This document shows, piece after piece, positions 17,331-25,962 of a stretch of DNA of 64,000 bases. Under the pieces are notes generated by a model that was given only the letters and a program-made list of their open reading frames with translations, ran no database searches and was not told the DNA's origin. This DNA comes from Allomuricauda sp. GTDB taxonomy: Bacteria; Bacteroidota; Bacteroidia; Flavobacteriales; Flavobacteriaceae. The position numbers and the translations under genes are program-made. Within the stretch, counting starts at the first letter, position 1. Each line of letters starts with the position of its first letter. The stretch is from NCBI GenBank assembly GCA_030148335.1, contig JASBTQ010000015.1, positions 1 through 64,000 of the forward strand, in the 5' to 3' direction.

Positions 17331-18449
17331 CTATTTGGAGGCTTTTATGGCCTGCAATTGTTCATCGGTCAGGGCGGGTCCGTCAAAGAAGGATACGCCC
17401 TTTGCCCCATTTTTCCTTGCCTGGTCTATGGCCTCGGTAAGCTCTTCCCCGCTCATCTCCGGCACAAAAAGTCCAGTGTGAAGCTCGGTCTTTGTCGCCT
17501 CTAGATCCTGTACCCCTTGCTTGGTGGCAAATCCGATCCAATCTGTATCCTCATTATAAAAATTGTGGTATATCATGGGCAAGACCACATCCACGTCCCA
17601 CTTGTCCCAACGCTGCCTTACCATATGGTCTGCCATTTCGGGATAGGGAAATACCGCAGCGGTCAATATTTTACCATTTTCATGGACAATGTCGTAAGCC
17701 TCATTCACCACATTGCGTATCTGGTTCAGGCGAAACTGCTTCCATTCCATGTCTATGGCAGGGTTTTCCATTTCCCTTGGGTTTTTATGGTGCATTTTTT
17801 CAAACTCCTCCACGCACACATCGCAATAGCAAAAATCGAATTCGGGAAGTTCTTCATCCTGGACGAGGTCATATTTGGGCAAAAGGCCTATCGGTAGAAA
17901 AATATCGGGAAAACGGATGTAGTCCAAATGCACACTGGCCACATCCTCCACTTTGGAAAGTGCTTCCACCAATCCCAGCACATGGTTCCTTGATGCTTCC
18001 CGCGTAGGGCACAAAAATTCATAATAACCTACATAGGGCCTATTGTCATACGCCGATTTCCCTTCCCGGCTCACCACATACCATTCTGGATGCTGCCTCA
18101 CAATGGAGTCCCCGGGTCGGTTCATGGCCATGATCCATGCGTGCACTTCTATCCCCTCTGCTTTGGCCAAAGGGGCCAAACGGCCTAGAAGCACAGGATC
18201 TGTATTGGTATTGATCAACACGGCATCCAAACCATAGCTTTTGTATTTTTTAAACTCTTCGGTGTACGATGCATCATCCCTTTTGGGGTCGGCAGTGATC
18301 CATGTCCAATACTTGAATGCTTCATCCTCCGAGGTCTCTTCCACAACCGTGGTGGATGTGGTTTTTTTGTCAATATTGTCCAAGCAGGAAGCTGCGGACA
18401 GGGCGATGATGGCCACTACGGCTGCTTTAATTTTCATTTGTGATCTCAT
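17331..18449 (-). CDS. GHL10-type TIM-barrel lipoprotein (putative glycoside hydrolase)
   Basis: A 372-aa lipoprotein (MKIKAAVVAIIALSAASC, lipobox cysteine). The body is a TIM barrel of the GHL10/COG1649 type: YWTWITADPKR near the start, AEGIEVHAWIMAMNRPG, a VHLDYIRFPD strand and VVLPMIYHNFY near the end. A CYCDVC cysteine cluster sits mid-protein, unusual for the family and possibly a metal or structural site. Such proteins are presumed glycosidases on cell-wall-like or amino-sugar glycans. The stop of the CBM9-like gene overlaps the ATG at 18449 as ATGA; a second ATG 12 bases on is an alternative start. It probably works with its CBM9-like partner at the cell surface. Confidence 0.75.
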   Translation of the reverse strand: MRSQMKIKAAVVAIIALSAASCLDNIDKKTTSTTVVEETSEDEAFKYWTWITADPKRDDASYTEEFKKYKSYGLDAVLINTNTDPVLLGRLAPLAKAEGIEVHAWIMAMNRPGDSIVRQHPEWYVVSREGKSAYDNRPYVGYYEFLCPTREASRNHVLGLVEALSKVEDVASVHLDYIRFPDIFLPIGLLPKYDLVQDEELPEFDFCYCDVCVEEFEKMHHKNPREMENPAIDMEWKQFRLNQIRNVVNEAYDIVHENGKILTAAVFPYPEMADHMVRQRWDKWDVDVVLPMIYHNFYNEDTDWIGFATKQGVQDLEATKTELHTGLFVPEMSGEELTEAIDQARKNGAKGVSFFDGPALTDEQLQAIKASK

Positions 18450-19525
18450 TTTATGTGTTGGTATTTTCCGTCTTCCCGGATGGTGTATATGGATTCGGTA
18501 AAAGGACTTTTTGCCTGAATGTTCCAGCCCGTCCGGTGTACTTCCAGTTCAAGTTCCACTGGGGTTCCGTCCTGTAAGGTAGGCTTGGAAGCCAATTCGT
18601 CAAGGGAAGCAGCATATTTTCCCTTATGGTCAAAATATTGTTTTTGCGCCCTGTACAGCCCATACATGAACCACCTGATCTGCTCATCCTTTGGAATGCT
18701 GAACGTGTCGGGGTTTCCAACTTCATTTGGCGAAAAGTAGGCGTACCCCCAGTGCTCGGGTTCGTGCATATTGATGACTCCTTGGGGCGACCAGACCCAA
18801 TTGTATTCCGGTAGGAACTTGCCCTCTGCATCTTTTTTTCGTGCATATGCCCCATCCTTCAATTCAAAATCCCAGTTCACCCGCGAAAAATTGATCCGCC
18901 AAAATTTCCCTTTGGGAATATCGTTGCTGCCGCTGGCCTCTTTCAATACTTCCCATGGCATGGCCACTTCCACGCTCCATCCCTTATCCCTATCGGAAGG
19001 GTCGTTCAGGGTCCCGTCCACGTTCACTGCTGTTTTGAGTCCCAAAATTTCCCAACTATCCACAACGGGACCGCCTTCCCTGTAGGGTTTCACCAAGAGC
19101 AGGTCCCAGACCGTGTTCAGCGCGTTCATTTCAAATTCGTAGTAATTGTGCGTATCCCCGTCGGGGTCTATGAATATTTCAAAATCGTTGTTGTAAAAAA
19201 TTACCGTGTCCCTTTGCTTCAAGGTGGCCCACACATGGGGCTCTTCCATTTGGGCATAAAAATAGAGGTGCGTCTCATCCCAAAGCATGCGTACATTGGT
19301 ACGATAGGTCGGGGTATCCACTCCTTCTATGTCGATAAAATCATCCGAAACCTGGGCTTCCTTCCACGCCTTTTCATTGGCCAATCCATCAATGACAATA
19401 GGTTCTTGGGTCTTGTACACCACAATGGACCTTGGCATATCGCTTTCTTGTGCGACACAAGAAAAAAGGGGCATTACCGCCATCAAGAATGCTGTTTTTT
19501 GAAAAATTTGTCGTATTCTCATCAA
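18446..19525 (-). CDS. CBM9-like carbohydrate-binding lipoprotein
   Basis: A 359-aa protein with a lipoprotein signal (AFLMAVMPLFSC). The first half carries the family 9 carbohydrate-binding pattern: IVIDGLANEKAWKEA near residue 45, a RMLWDETHLYFYAQM strand, NNDFEIFIDPDGD, and YYEFEMNALNTVWDLLL. This fold occurs in xylanases and in stand-alone outer-surface proteins of Bacteroidota. The last ~80 residues after the FSPN segment are not recognised. It is the first gene of a two-gene unit with the GHL10 protein, just upstream of susC and facing away from the two-component genes across a 198-base divergent intergenic region. Role: probable binding of the glycan at the surface. Confidence 0.75.
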   Translation of the reverse strand: MMRIRQIFQKTAFLMAVMPLFSCVAQESDMPRSIVVYKTQEPIVIDGLANEKAWKEAQVSDDFIDIEGVDTPTYRTNVRMLWDETHLYFYAQMEEPHVWATLKQRDTVIFYNNDFEIFIDPDGDTHNYYEFEMNALNTVWDLLLVKPYREGGPVVDSWEILGLKTAVNVDGTLNDPSDRDKGWSVEVAMPWEVLKEASGSNDIPKGKFWRINFSRVNWDFELKDGAYARKKDAEGKFLPEYNWVWSPQGVINMHEPEHWGYAYFSPNEVGNPDTFSIPKDEQIRWFMYGLYRAQKQYFDHKGKYAASLDELASKPTLQDGTPVELELEVHRTGWNIQAKSPFTESIYTIREDGKYQHIK

Positions 19526-19723
19526 AATGTTTTATTTGCCCTTATATTTCGGACCATTCCGCATAATAAGGTATGCCCTTTTACTGTCCAATCTTGTATA
19601 TCGGCACAAGTCCAAACCAGATATTTTGTAAAAATTCATAATTTCATCCGTATTTATTGCTCTTTATTAGACCAACGACGGTTATGAAAAGCCAAATGCC
19701 AAAAAAACCTAATCAACTGCCCA
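19526..19723. promoter_or_regulatory. Divergent intergenic region between glycan locus and LytS/LytTR genes
   Basis: A 198-base AT-rich region between divergently transcribed genes must hold promoters for both sides and is the likely operator for the LytTR regulator. I found no exact TAnnTTTG box and no perfect repeat pair that I can name as the binding site. Confidence 0.4.
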
Positions 19724-20806
19724 ATGTACCTTCAGCAACCCTCCAAAAATAGATCTTTAGTGAATGCCGTGACGGAGCACAAGATCACTGCGTTGCACCA
19801 TGTCCTGTTCTGGGTGGCTTATTTCACCTTCAATTTTTTACGTTGGGGGAGTTATTTCAACGATTACCTTTATTCATTGAAATCCAACCTTTTAGGATTC
19901 CCCATCCACATTACCCTGACCTATTTCACCATATACTATTTGGTCCCCAAATTCATATTCAAAAGAAAATTTGTCGCTTTTATCATCGCCCTTATCGTTT
20001 CGATATATGTGATGGTGGTCATCAAATACCTGCTCACCTTTTTTTTGATCAGCTATAATGTTTGGCCCGAAGGTCCCGAAACACATAGCCTTACGTTTAA
20101 TTATGCAGTGGTGATGATGTTGGGCGAACTCTACGTGATCACCTTTGCGGCCTCCATCAAACTGACCATAGACTGGCTGAGGGAAACCGGAAGGGTGGCC
20201 AAATTGGAGAAAGAACAACTGGAGACGGAACTGAGGTTCCTGAGGGCACAGATATCGCCCCATTTTTTCTTCAATACCCTGAACAACATCTACTCCCTGA
20301 GCCTCGAAAAATCCGATAAGACACCGGATACCATCATAAAGCTCTCCGAGCTGATGCGCTATGTGCTCTATGAAACGCGAGACAAGGACCAAAGCCTCAA
20401 AAAGGAGCTTCTCTTTATCCAAAACTATCTGGATCTTGAAAAAATAAGGTACAATGAAAACCTTCAGCTCAATTTTGAGGTGACAGGTGACCCCAAAGGC
20501 AAAAAAATAGCCCCTTTGCTATTGGTCCAGTTCATAGAAAATGCCTTTAAACATGGGGCCAACAAAAGCATTGGAAAGGTTAAGATCGATATAAGTATAA
20601 GGATTGAGGAAAAGTTTCTATACTTTAGGATCAGCAACACCAAACCGAAGAACCAAGAACAGCGTACAAAAAAACAATCCGGGGGCATTGGTCTATCCAA
20701 TGTGGAAAAAAGATTGAAGCTAAGGTATGGTGCCCATGAATACCGAATGGACATCTTTGATGAGTCCGACGAATACATTGTAAACTTAAAGCTCCAACTT
20801 AGATGA
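19724..20806 (+). CDS. LytS-type sensor histidine kinase
   Basis: A 360-aa membrane kinase. Four membrane helices (about residues 25-43, 56-77, 82-110, 126-148) are followed by a coiled stretch and a His_kinase (LytS/YehU) domain with the phosphoacceptor in SPHFFFNTLNNI (His180) and an ATPase region with VQFIENAFKHG and GGIGLSNVEKRL. There is no large sensory domain, so the signal is probably sensed in the membrane. The regulator gene overlaps its stop by four bases. It diverges from the glycan locus, which makes control of that locus plausible but unproven. Confidence 0.92.
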   Translation: MYLQQPSKNRSLVNAVTEHKITALHHVLFWVAYFTFNFLRWGSYFNDYLYSLKSNLLGFPIHITLTYFTIYYLVPKFIFKRKFVAFIIALIVSIYVMVVIKYLLTFFLISYNVWPEGPETHSLTFNYAVVMMLGELYVITFAASIKLTIDWLRETGRVAKLEKEQLETELRFLRAQISPHFFFNTLNNIYSLSLEKSDKTPDTIIKLSELMRYVLYETRDKDQSLKKELLFIQNYLDLEKIRYNENLQLNFEVTGDPKGKKIAPLLLVQFIENAFKHGANKSIGKVKIDISIRIEEKFLYFRISNTKPKNQEQRTKKQSGGIGLSNVEKRLKLRYGAHEYRMDIFDESDEYIVNLKLQLR

Positions 20807-21537
20807 ACTTGAAATGTGTTATTATAGATGATGAGCCCTTAGCCGTAAAAGTCATCGAAAACCACATCGCACACATAAAAGAACTGCAGATCGCCGCAAT
20901 TTTCAACAATGCCATTGACAGCATGGAATACCTAAGGGAAAACATGCCAGACCTCCTTTTTCTGGATGTGAACATGCCCATCATAGACGGGTTCAGTTTT
21001 TTGGACAGTCTGGACGAGAAACCCATGGTCATCATCACCTCAGCCCACGCCGAGCATGCAGCAAAGGGCTTTGATCTTGAAGTGCTGGACTATCTGGTGA
21101 AGCCCATAAGCCTTCCCAGGTTCATCAAAGCGGTGAACAAGGCAATTGCAAAGGTCAAGGAATTACCCAAACGGGATGTTGCCAATGAGCACATTTTTGT
21201 GAAGGTGGACAAAAAGAAAATGAAAAAGATCTACTTGGATGAGATTATTCTGGTGGAAAGTCTAAAAGATTATATCAAAATCATCACCCCGAAGGGAAAC
21301 CATATTGTGCACAAGACACTCAGTGCCTTTACCGAGGAACTTTCCAGTGACAGGTTTATCCGGATCCACCGATCCCATACCGTTTCCCTTGACAAAATAG
21401 ATGCCCTTGAGGGAAATAGTGTGGAAATCAGCGGAAAAAGATATGTGATAGGAAGAAGCTATCTGGACGATGTGAAGAACAAAATCCTGAACCAATCCAT
21501 TTCCATTTCGGGAAACAAATCCGATTCCACCGACTAG
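20803..21537 (+). CDS. LytTR-family response regulator
   Basis: A 244-aa regulator whose ATG overlaps the kinase stop (ATGA at 20803-20806). Receiver domain 1-120 with acidic pocket D9-D10, phosphoacceptor D55 (LLFLDVNMP) and the conserved Lys in DYLVKPIS. A LytTR DNA-binding domain follows (~133-235, FIRIHRSHTVSLDKIDALEG). LytTR proteins bind direct repeats upstream of target promoters. The cognate partner is the adjacent kinase. Candidate targets are the divergent CBM9/GHL10/SusCD genes (inference). Confidence 0.93.
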   Translation: MNLKCVIIDDEPLAVKVIENHIAHIKELQIAAIFNNAIDSMEYLRENMPDLLFLDVNMPIIDGFSFLDSLDEKPMVIITSAHAEHAAKGFDLEVLDYLVKPISLPRFIKAVNKAIAKVKELPKRDVANEHIFVKVDKKKMKKIYLDEIILVESLKDYIKIITPKGNHIVHKTLSAFTEELSSDRFIRIHRSHTVSLDKIDALEGNSVEISGKRYVIGRSYLDDVKNKILNQSISISGNKSDSTD

Positions 21538-21561
21538 AGAACATCTTCCTTTTAGGAAAGA

Positions 21562-22272
21562 TCAAGTGATCAGGTTGCCGTTTTCGTCCCATTCGGCCAC
21601 AATGTTGCGTTTGCTCTGGTCCACGCACTTGGCCAACCATTCCGGGTCGTAGGAGACTCCATGTTGCTCCAGTACGTCGTCAGGCACTCCGTCCCACACA
21701 TTGGGCATATTTCCCTTGTAGCCCAGTTCCTCGATCCCGATTTTGGAGGTATAGAACCCTGTCATGGTCAGGTTCCTCACCATCGAGAAGAAGTTCACTT
21801 CAAAGGGTCGCTCGTTGCCCGGCACCTCCGGATCATAATAGGCAATCGTGTCCAATATGGCTTTCTGCTGTTCTTTCGTGGCCGCCTTGAACTCTACGCC
21901 ATTGTCCAGGTTGCTCCTATGGTCCAGCCACATCAGGCCACCGCGAAGGTCCACTTGCATCGTTGGTATGTCTTTGGCCATGAACTCTATGAAAGATACC
22001 ACATCTGCATCCGAGGCACTTTTATATTCCTCGCTGCCGGGCAGTATCAGATCGCAAAGCACCGTGAGGGTCTCCAACTCGTGAGGATTGAAAAACTGCT
22101 CTGCCTGCAGTTCGGCCAGGTACTCGTTCTCCTCTGGCGTTCGCCACTTCAACATAGGGACCTCTTGCATCCCAACTTCAGGAACTGTGGGTTCCGGTTT
22201 ACAGCCATGTATGGCCAATCCTCCGGCCACGGATCCCAACACTATCGATTTCAAACTCTTCCTTCTGTCCAT
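21562..22272 (-). CDS. Gluconate 2-dehydrogenase subunit 3-like protein (Tat lipoprotein)
   Basis: A 236-aa small subunit of a membrane-linked GMC dehydrogenase. The N-terminus MDRRKSLKSIVLGSVAGG has a twin-arginine pattern followed by a lipobox-like cysteine (AIHGC), pointing to Tat export and lipid anchoring. The remaining sequence matches gluconate_2-dh3: FNPHELETLTVLCDLILPGS and FFSMVRNLTMTGFYTS. It begins 4 bases after the GMC subunit gene, so the two are co-transcribed and presumably form one complex. In characterised relatives the small subunit assists export of the large flavoprotein. The substrate is probably a sugar or glycoside; I cannot say which. Confidence 0.88.
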   Translation of the reverse strand: MDRRKSLKSIVLGSVAGGLAIHGCKPEPTVPEVGMQEVPMLKWRTPEENEYLAELQAEQFFNPHELETLTVLCDLILPGSEEYKSASDADVVSFIEFMAKDIPTMQVDLRGGLMWLDHRSNLDNGVEFKAATKEQQKAILDTIAYYDPEVPGNERPFEVNFFSMVRNLTMTGFYTSKIGIEELGYKGNMPNVWDGVPDDVLEQHGVSYDPEWLAKCVDQSKRNIVAEWDENGNLIT

Positions 22273-22276
22273 TTCC

Positions 22277-23998
22277 TTACAGATTTTGTTGTTTCAATTG
22301 CTCCACTATATAATCAGAGGCCCTCCAAGAGAGTGCCAATATGGTCCAGGTACAGTTCTTGTCCGCCTGCGAAGTGAACACCCCGGCGTCCACCACGAAG
22401 ACATTGTCCACGTCGTGCAACTGTTGGTACTTGTTGGTCACAGAGGTCTTTGGGTCATCGCCCATTCGAGTAGTGCCCACCTCATGGATGATCCGTCCGG
22501 GAGCATGCAGTCCATAATCCCGTTCTTTTCCGGCCTTACCGCCTATCACCTCACCACCCATGTTGGTCAAAATCTCCTCGAAGGAGTCCTGCATGTGCTT
22601 GGCCTGCTTGCGTTCGTTGTCCGACCATTTGTAGTGGAAGCGCAATACGGGAATACCCCATTCATCCACTACCGCTGGGTCTATCTCGCAGTAATTGCTC
22701 TTCAGTGCAATGGATTCCCCTCGACCGCTGAGGCCCACTACTGCTCCATAATATTTCTTGGCATCGCTCCTGAGGATATCCCCATAGCCGCCCACTTTTG
22801 TTCCGAAGAACTTGTTGAACTCGTTCACGTTGAAACCGAAACCGTAGCCGGGCATCCCCATTCCACCCCATATCTCGATATGGTAGCCCCTGGGGAAATC
22901 CAACTTGGAATTGTCGCCCCACCAAGGGGAATAGACGTGCATACCGCCCACTCCGTCCTCGTTGTAGGACACTTTACGGTTCATCAGGTCGGGTACGAAG
23001 GCCATCAGGTCACCACCTGTGGAGTCGTGCAAATATTTACCCACATGGTCGCTACTGTTGCCCAGTCCATTGGGATGTTGTGGGCTCTTGGAATTCAAGA
23101 GGATACGGGCCGTGCTACAGGCCGATGCCCCGAGTACGACGACCCTACCCTTGAGCTTGTATTCCTTACGATCCTCCTTGTTGATATAGGAAACACCTGT
23201 AGCACGTCCTTCATTATCCACAGTGACCTCCCTGACCATACAGTTGACAAAGAGATCCACCTGGCCACGGCTCTTCTGTGCGGGGAAGATCAAGCAGGTA
23301 CCTGCCGAAAAATCCGCATAGACTTGGCAGGCCCTTGAGCATTGTCCGCAATAGAAACATACCCCTCTATCGTTGTTGATTCGCTTGGTGAGCATCGACA
23401 TCCGCGAGGGATATACGGGAACTCCCGATTTTTTCGCTCCCTTGATGTAGAACAACTCGTGTAGTCTTGGTTTTGGTGGGGGAAGGAAAAATCCGTCCGG
23501 GTCATTACGCAGCCCCTCGTTGGTGCCGAACACTCCGATCATCTTGTCCACCTTGTCATAGTAGGGCTTTACATCGTCATAGCTGATGGGCCAGTCATCC
23601 CCATGCCCATCAATGCTTTTGTGCTTGAAGTCGTCCGGGCCGAAGCGAAGCGAGATCCGCCCCCAATGGTTCGTCCGCCCGCCAAGCATGTGCGAACGGA
23701 ACCAATCGAACTTGGTGCCGTCCTTGTGAGTGTAAGGTTCCCCTTCTATCTCCCAGCCACCATAGGCAGCATCGAAATCCCCAAAGGGGCGCACTGTGCC
23801 CGCTCCCCGCCTGGGGGACTCGTAGGGCCAGCGCAACTGGGTCTTCTGCTCTGGGTCCGCCGGGTCAAAAAACGGACCGGCTTCGACCACGGCCACCTTA
23901 AGGCCTGCATCCGCAAGTACCTTGGTCGCCATACCGCCACCAGCTCCCGATCCGACCACTATCGCATCGTACACCGTACTGTTCTCCTTTATCTGCAT
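22277..23998 (-). CDS. GMC-family FAD oxidoreductase, large subunit with Fe-S-type cysteine motif
   Basis: A 573-aa flavoprotein. The FAD-binding motif VVGSGAGGGMATKVLADAG begins near residue 13; a substrate-domain segment LGGRTNHWGR follows. A cysteine cluster VCFYCGQCSRACQVYADF mid-protein resembles the iron-sulphur site reported for glucoside 3-dehydrogenases. The C-terminal HEVGTTRMGDDPKTSV and NPTW-like NCTWTILALS carry the catalytic region. It has no signal peptide, so it is probably exported by hitch-hiking with the Tat-signal small subunit encoded 4 bases downstream. The pair oxidises a sugar or glycoside in the periplasm and passes electrons to the respiratory chain; 3-keto-glycoside formation is plausible. 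Confidence 0.88.
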   Translation of the reverse strand: MQIKENSTVYDAIVVGSGAGGGMATKVLADAGLKVAVVEAGPFFDPADPEQKTQLRWPYESPRRGAGTVRPFGDFDAAYGGWEIEGEPYTHKDGTKFDWFRSHMLGGRTNHWGRISLRFGPDDFKHKSIDGHGDDWPISYDDVKPYYDKVDKMIGVFGTNEGLRNDPDGFFLPPPKPRLHELFYIKGAKKSGVPVYPSRMSMLTKRINNDRGVCFYCGQCSRACQVYADFSAGTCLIFPAQKSRGQVDLFVNCMVREVTVDNEGRATGVSYINKEDRKEYKLKGRVVVLGASACSTARILLNSKSPQHPNGLGNSSDHVGKYLHDSTGGDLMAFVPDLMNRKVSYNEDGVGGMHVYSPWWGDNSKLDFPRGYHIEIWGGMGMPGYGFGFNVNEFNKFFGTKVGGYGDILRSDAKKYYGAVVGLSGRGESIALKSNYCEIDPAVVDEWGIPVLRFHYKWSDNERKQAKHMQDSFEEILTNMGGEVIGGKAGKERDYGLHAPGRIIHEVGTTRMGDDPKTSVTNKYQQLHDVDNVFVVDAGVFTSQADKNCTWTILALSWRASDYIVEQLKQQNL

Positions 23999-24236
23999 CC
24001 TAATATCTTTTTAACGTCTGTTATCGATTTCCTTTATCTTGATTTTTAAGTAAGCTTTGTTTGCAAAAAATCTGTTTCATCGCCCAACCTACAATCATTG
24101 CAATTAATCATCGGGCATTTCTTGTCAGATGGTTAATATTCCCAATTTTCATGGAAGAAACCTTAATTTTTTAGACCAACAACAGGTCCAAAAAGATTAA
24201 TGGCATCTATCAACCAAAAAAATCAAGTTACATTAT

Positions 24237-24803
24237 TTATAGAAAAGCTTCCCGATCTTTCGATGAAAAACTGTATTCTCTGACCTTGCCCATCACTCCT
24301 TTATAAAATGCATATATCCTTCCGAAATCTTCTTCCATATTATCCGTAGGATAAAAAGGCTCGCCGATCTTCACCTCTTTTTTTCCAAAATCGAAGGCAA
24401 CCATGACAATCGGCACCTGTGCACTTTTGGCAATATGGTAAAACCCGGTTTTGAGCTTTTCCACCTTTTTTCGGGTTCCTTCTGGGGCCAGAGCAAGCCT
24501 AAAAGTCTTTTTTTCATTGAAAATCCTGACAATGCTCTCTACCATATTGGAGTTTTTTGAGCGATCTACCGGAGCTCCGCCCGTCCACCTGAAAAACCAT
24601 CCGAATGGTGGTGCGAACAAACTTTTTTTGGCTATGTAATTGATTTCCTCCCCTACCACTTTTCGCACCACGAGTCCAAGGAAAAAATCCAACCAATGGG
24701 TGTGCGGCACCACAATGACGACGCATTTGTCCACCTGGGGGAAGAAGCCGTTCAACTTCCAGCCCAAGACCTTATAATAGATAAACTTGGCCAGTCTCTG
24801 CAT
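24237..24803 (-). CDS. PlsC-like 1-acylglycerol-3-phosphate acyltransferase family protein
   Basis: A 188-aa acyltransferase. It has the catalytic HX4D motif in PHTHWLDF (His34, Asp39) and the substrate motif APEGTRK near residue 100. It is shorter than E. coli PlsC (245 aa) and lacks a clear N-terminal membrane helix, resembling the short acyltransferases of Bacteroidota that act on lipids other than phosphatidate. It is the last gene of the kdsB-HAD-kdnB unit, 31 bases after kdnB, so a role in acylating an outer-membrane lipid is likely (inference). Confidence 0.8.
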   Translation of the reverse strand: MQRLAKFIYYKVLGWKLNGFFPQVDKCVVIVVPHTHWLDFFLGLVVRKVVGEEINYIAKKSLFAPPFGWFFRWTGGAPVDRSKNSNMVESIVRIFNEKKTFRLALAPEGTRKKVEKLKTGFYHIAKSAQVPIVMVAFDFGKKEVKIGEPFYPTDNMEEDFGRIYAFYKGVMGKVREYSFSSKDREAFL

Positions 24804-24834
24804 GGTCTATATTGCCCTGCTCTTGCTGAACAGG

Positions 24835-25962
24835 CTAAATCTTTTGGTACATGGCCTGCAATCGGCCCGGCGTGATGATTTTCTTCCAATCCTTTCCCAA
24901 GGCGTTTTCCCACAAGGCCTCCAATCCCAAAGACACATTGACCATCACATCAAAATCGTCTTGTGTAAGATCGGCACAAATCCCTTTCGGCAATTGTATG
25001 TTGTGTTTTTTTATCATTTGCTCAAAAATCGCCACGCCTTCCGGGTAAAACTCCCCCAAATGTTGGAACACCAGACAGTTGCCCAATCCATGCTTGATCC
25101 CCAGCTGATAGGAAAGTCCGTAGCTCATGGCATGCGCTATACCGACTTGGGAATATGCGATGCTCATTCCCCCATGCCAAGAGGCCATCATCAATTTTTC
25201 CCTGGACTGACTCTCCGAAATATCTCCCAAGAACACCTCTTTGCAAAGTTCCATTGCCTTTTCCCCATAACTTTGGCTAAAGGCGTTGAGATAGGTTCCC
25301 GTAAGCGATTCCACACAATGGATAAAGCAATCCATCCCCGTATAGAACCATTGTTCCTTTGGAACGGTCTTGGCCAAATCGGGATCCAACAGTACTTGAT
25401 CGTAGGTGGTATAGTCCGAGTTGATTCCCAACTTTTTATCGGGGCCGAGCAAGACTGTCGTTCGGGACACTTCCGCCCCTGTACCACTAATTGTGGGCAC
25501 TCCCACATGGTAAATAGAGGGCTTGTGCACCAAATCCCATCCTTGGTAATCCTTGGCGGAGCCTTTGTTGTTCAAGAGGATGGCCACGGCCTTGGCCAAA
25601 TCCAAAAGTGTTCCCCCTCCTATACCGATGACGCCCGATGGGGTCTCGGTATATTTTTCCCTGATCTGTTCGACCAGCGCATCCACTTGTTCCGTTTTGG
25701 GCTCTTCTTCGGCCGATATGAATATGACCTCATCGTTCAACATCAATGGAATCCTTGAGGCAAATTCCTTGTTTTCAAAAAAATCGTCCACCAAAAAAAT
25801 AAATGGTGCCTCCGAACTTTTCCGCATGGGCAGTAGTATGTCCCCCAACTGGGAAAAACATCCTGCCCCAAAAATGACCTTGGGCACCATGGGAAAGTTT
25901 CTATATGTGGTCTTGTTCAAAGGGGTTATAATCTGTTTTTTCAAATTGCTTTCTATGTTCAT
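24835..25962 (-). CDS. kdnB: 3-deoxy-alpha-D-manno-octulosonate 8-oxidase
   Basis: A 375-aa iron-containing alcohol dehydrogenase. In Shewanella KdnB oxidises C8 of Kdo to the aldehyde before the aminotransferase KdnA makes 8-amino-Kdo. From memory this sequence closely follows KdnB, e.g. QVDALVEQIR, VIGIGGGTLLDLAKAV, YQGWDLVHKPSIYHVG and PTISGTGAEVSRTTVL, with metal-site histidines in IAHAMSYGL and IKHGLGN. Its ATG overlaps the HAD gene's stop by one base (TGATG). No kdnA is visible anywhere in the window, so either it lies elsewhere or the oxidised product has another fate. Confidence 0.88.
   Translation of the reverse strand: MNIESNLKKQIITPLNKTTYRNFPMVPKVIFGAGCFSQLGDILLPMRKSSEAPFIFLVDDFFENKEFASRIPLMLNDEVIFISAEEEPKTEQVDALVEQIREKYTETPSGVIGIGGGTLLDLAKAVAILLNNKGSAKDYQGWDLVHKPSIYHVGVPTISGTGAEVSRTTVLLGPDKKLGINSDYTTYDQVLLDPDLAKTVPKEQWFYTGMDCFIHCVESLTGTYLNAFSQSYGEKAMELCKEVFLGDISESQSREKLMMASWHGGMSIAYSQVGIAHAMSYGLSYQLGIKHGLGNCLVFQHLGEFYPEGVAIFEQMIKKHNIQLPKGICADLTQDDFDVMVNVSLGLEALWENALGKDWKKIITPGRLQAMYQKI

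Noticed and set aside
22088..23338. 416-codon plus-strand open frame opposite the GMC gene
   Set aside because: It lies entirely antisense to a well-supported enzyme (through most of the GMC and part of the small subunit), has no recognisable motif, and its length follows from the codon bias of the real gene.
24787..25758. 323-codon plus-strand frame opposite kdnB
   Set aside because: Antisense shadow; no start context or motif.
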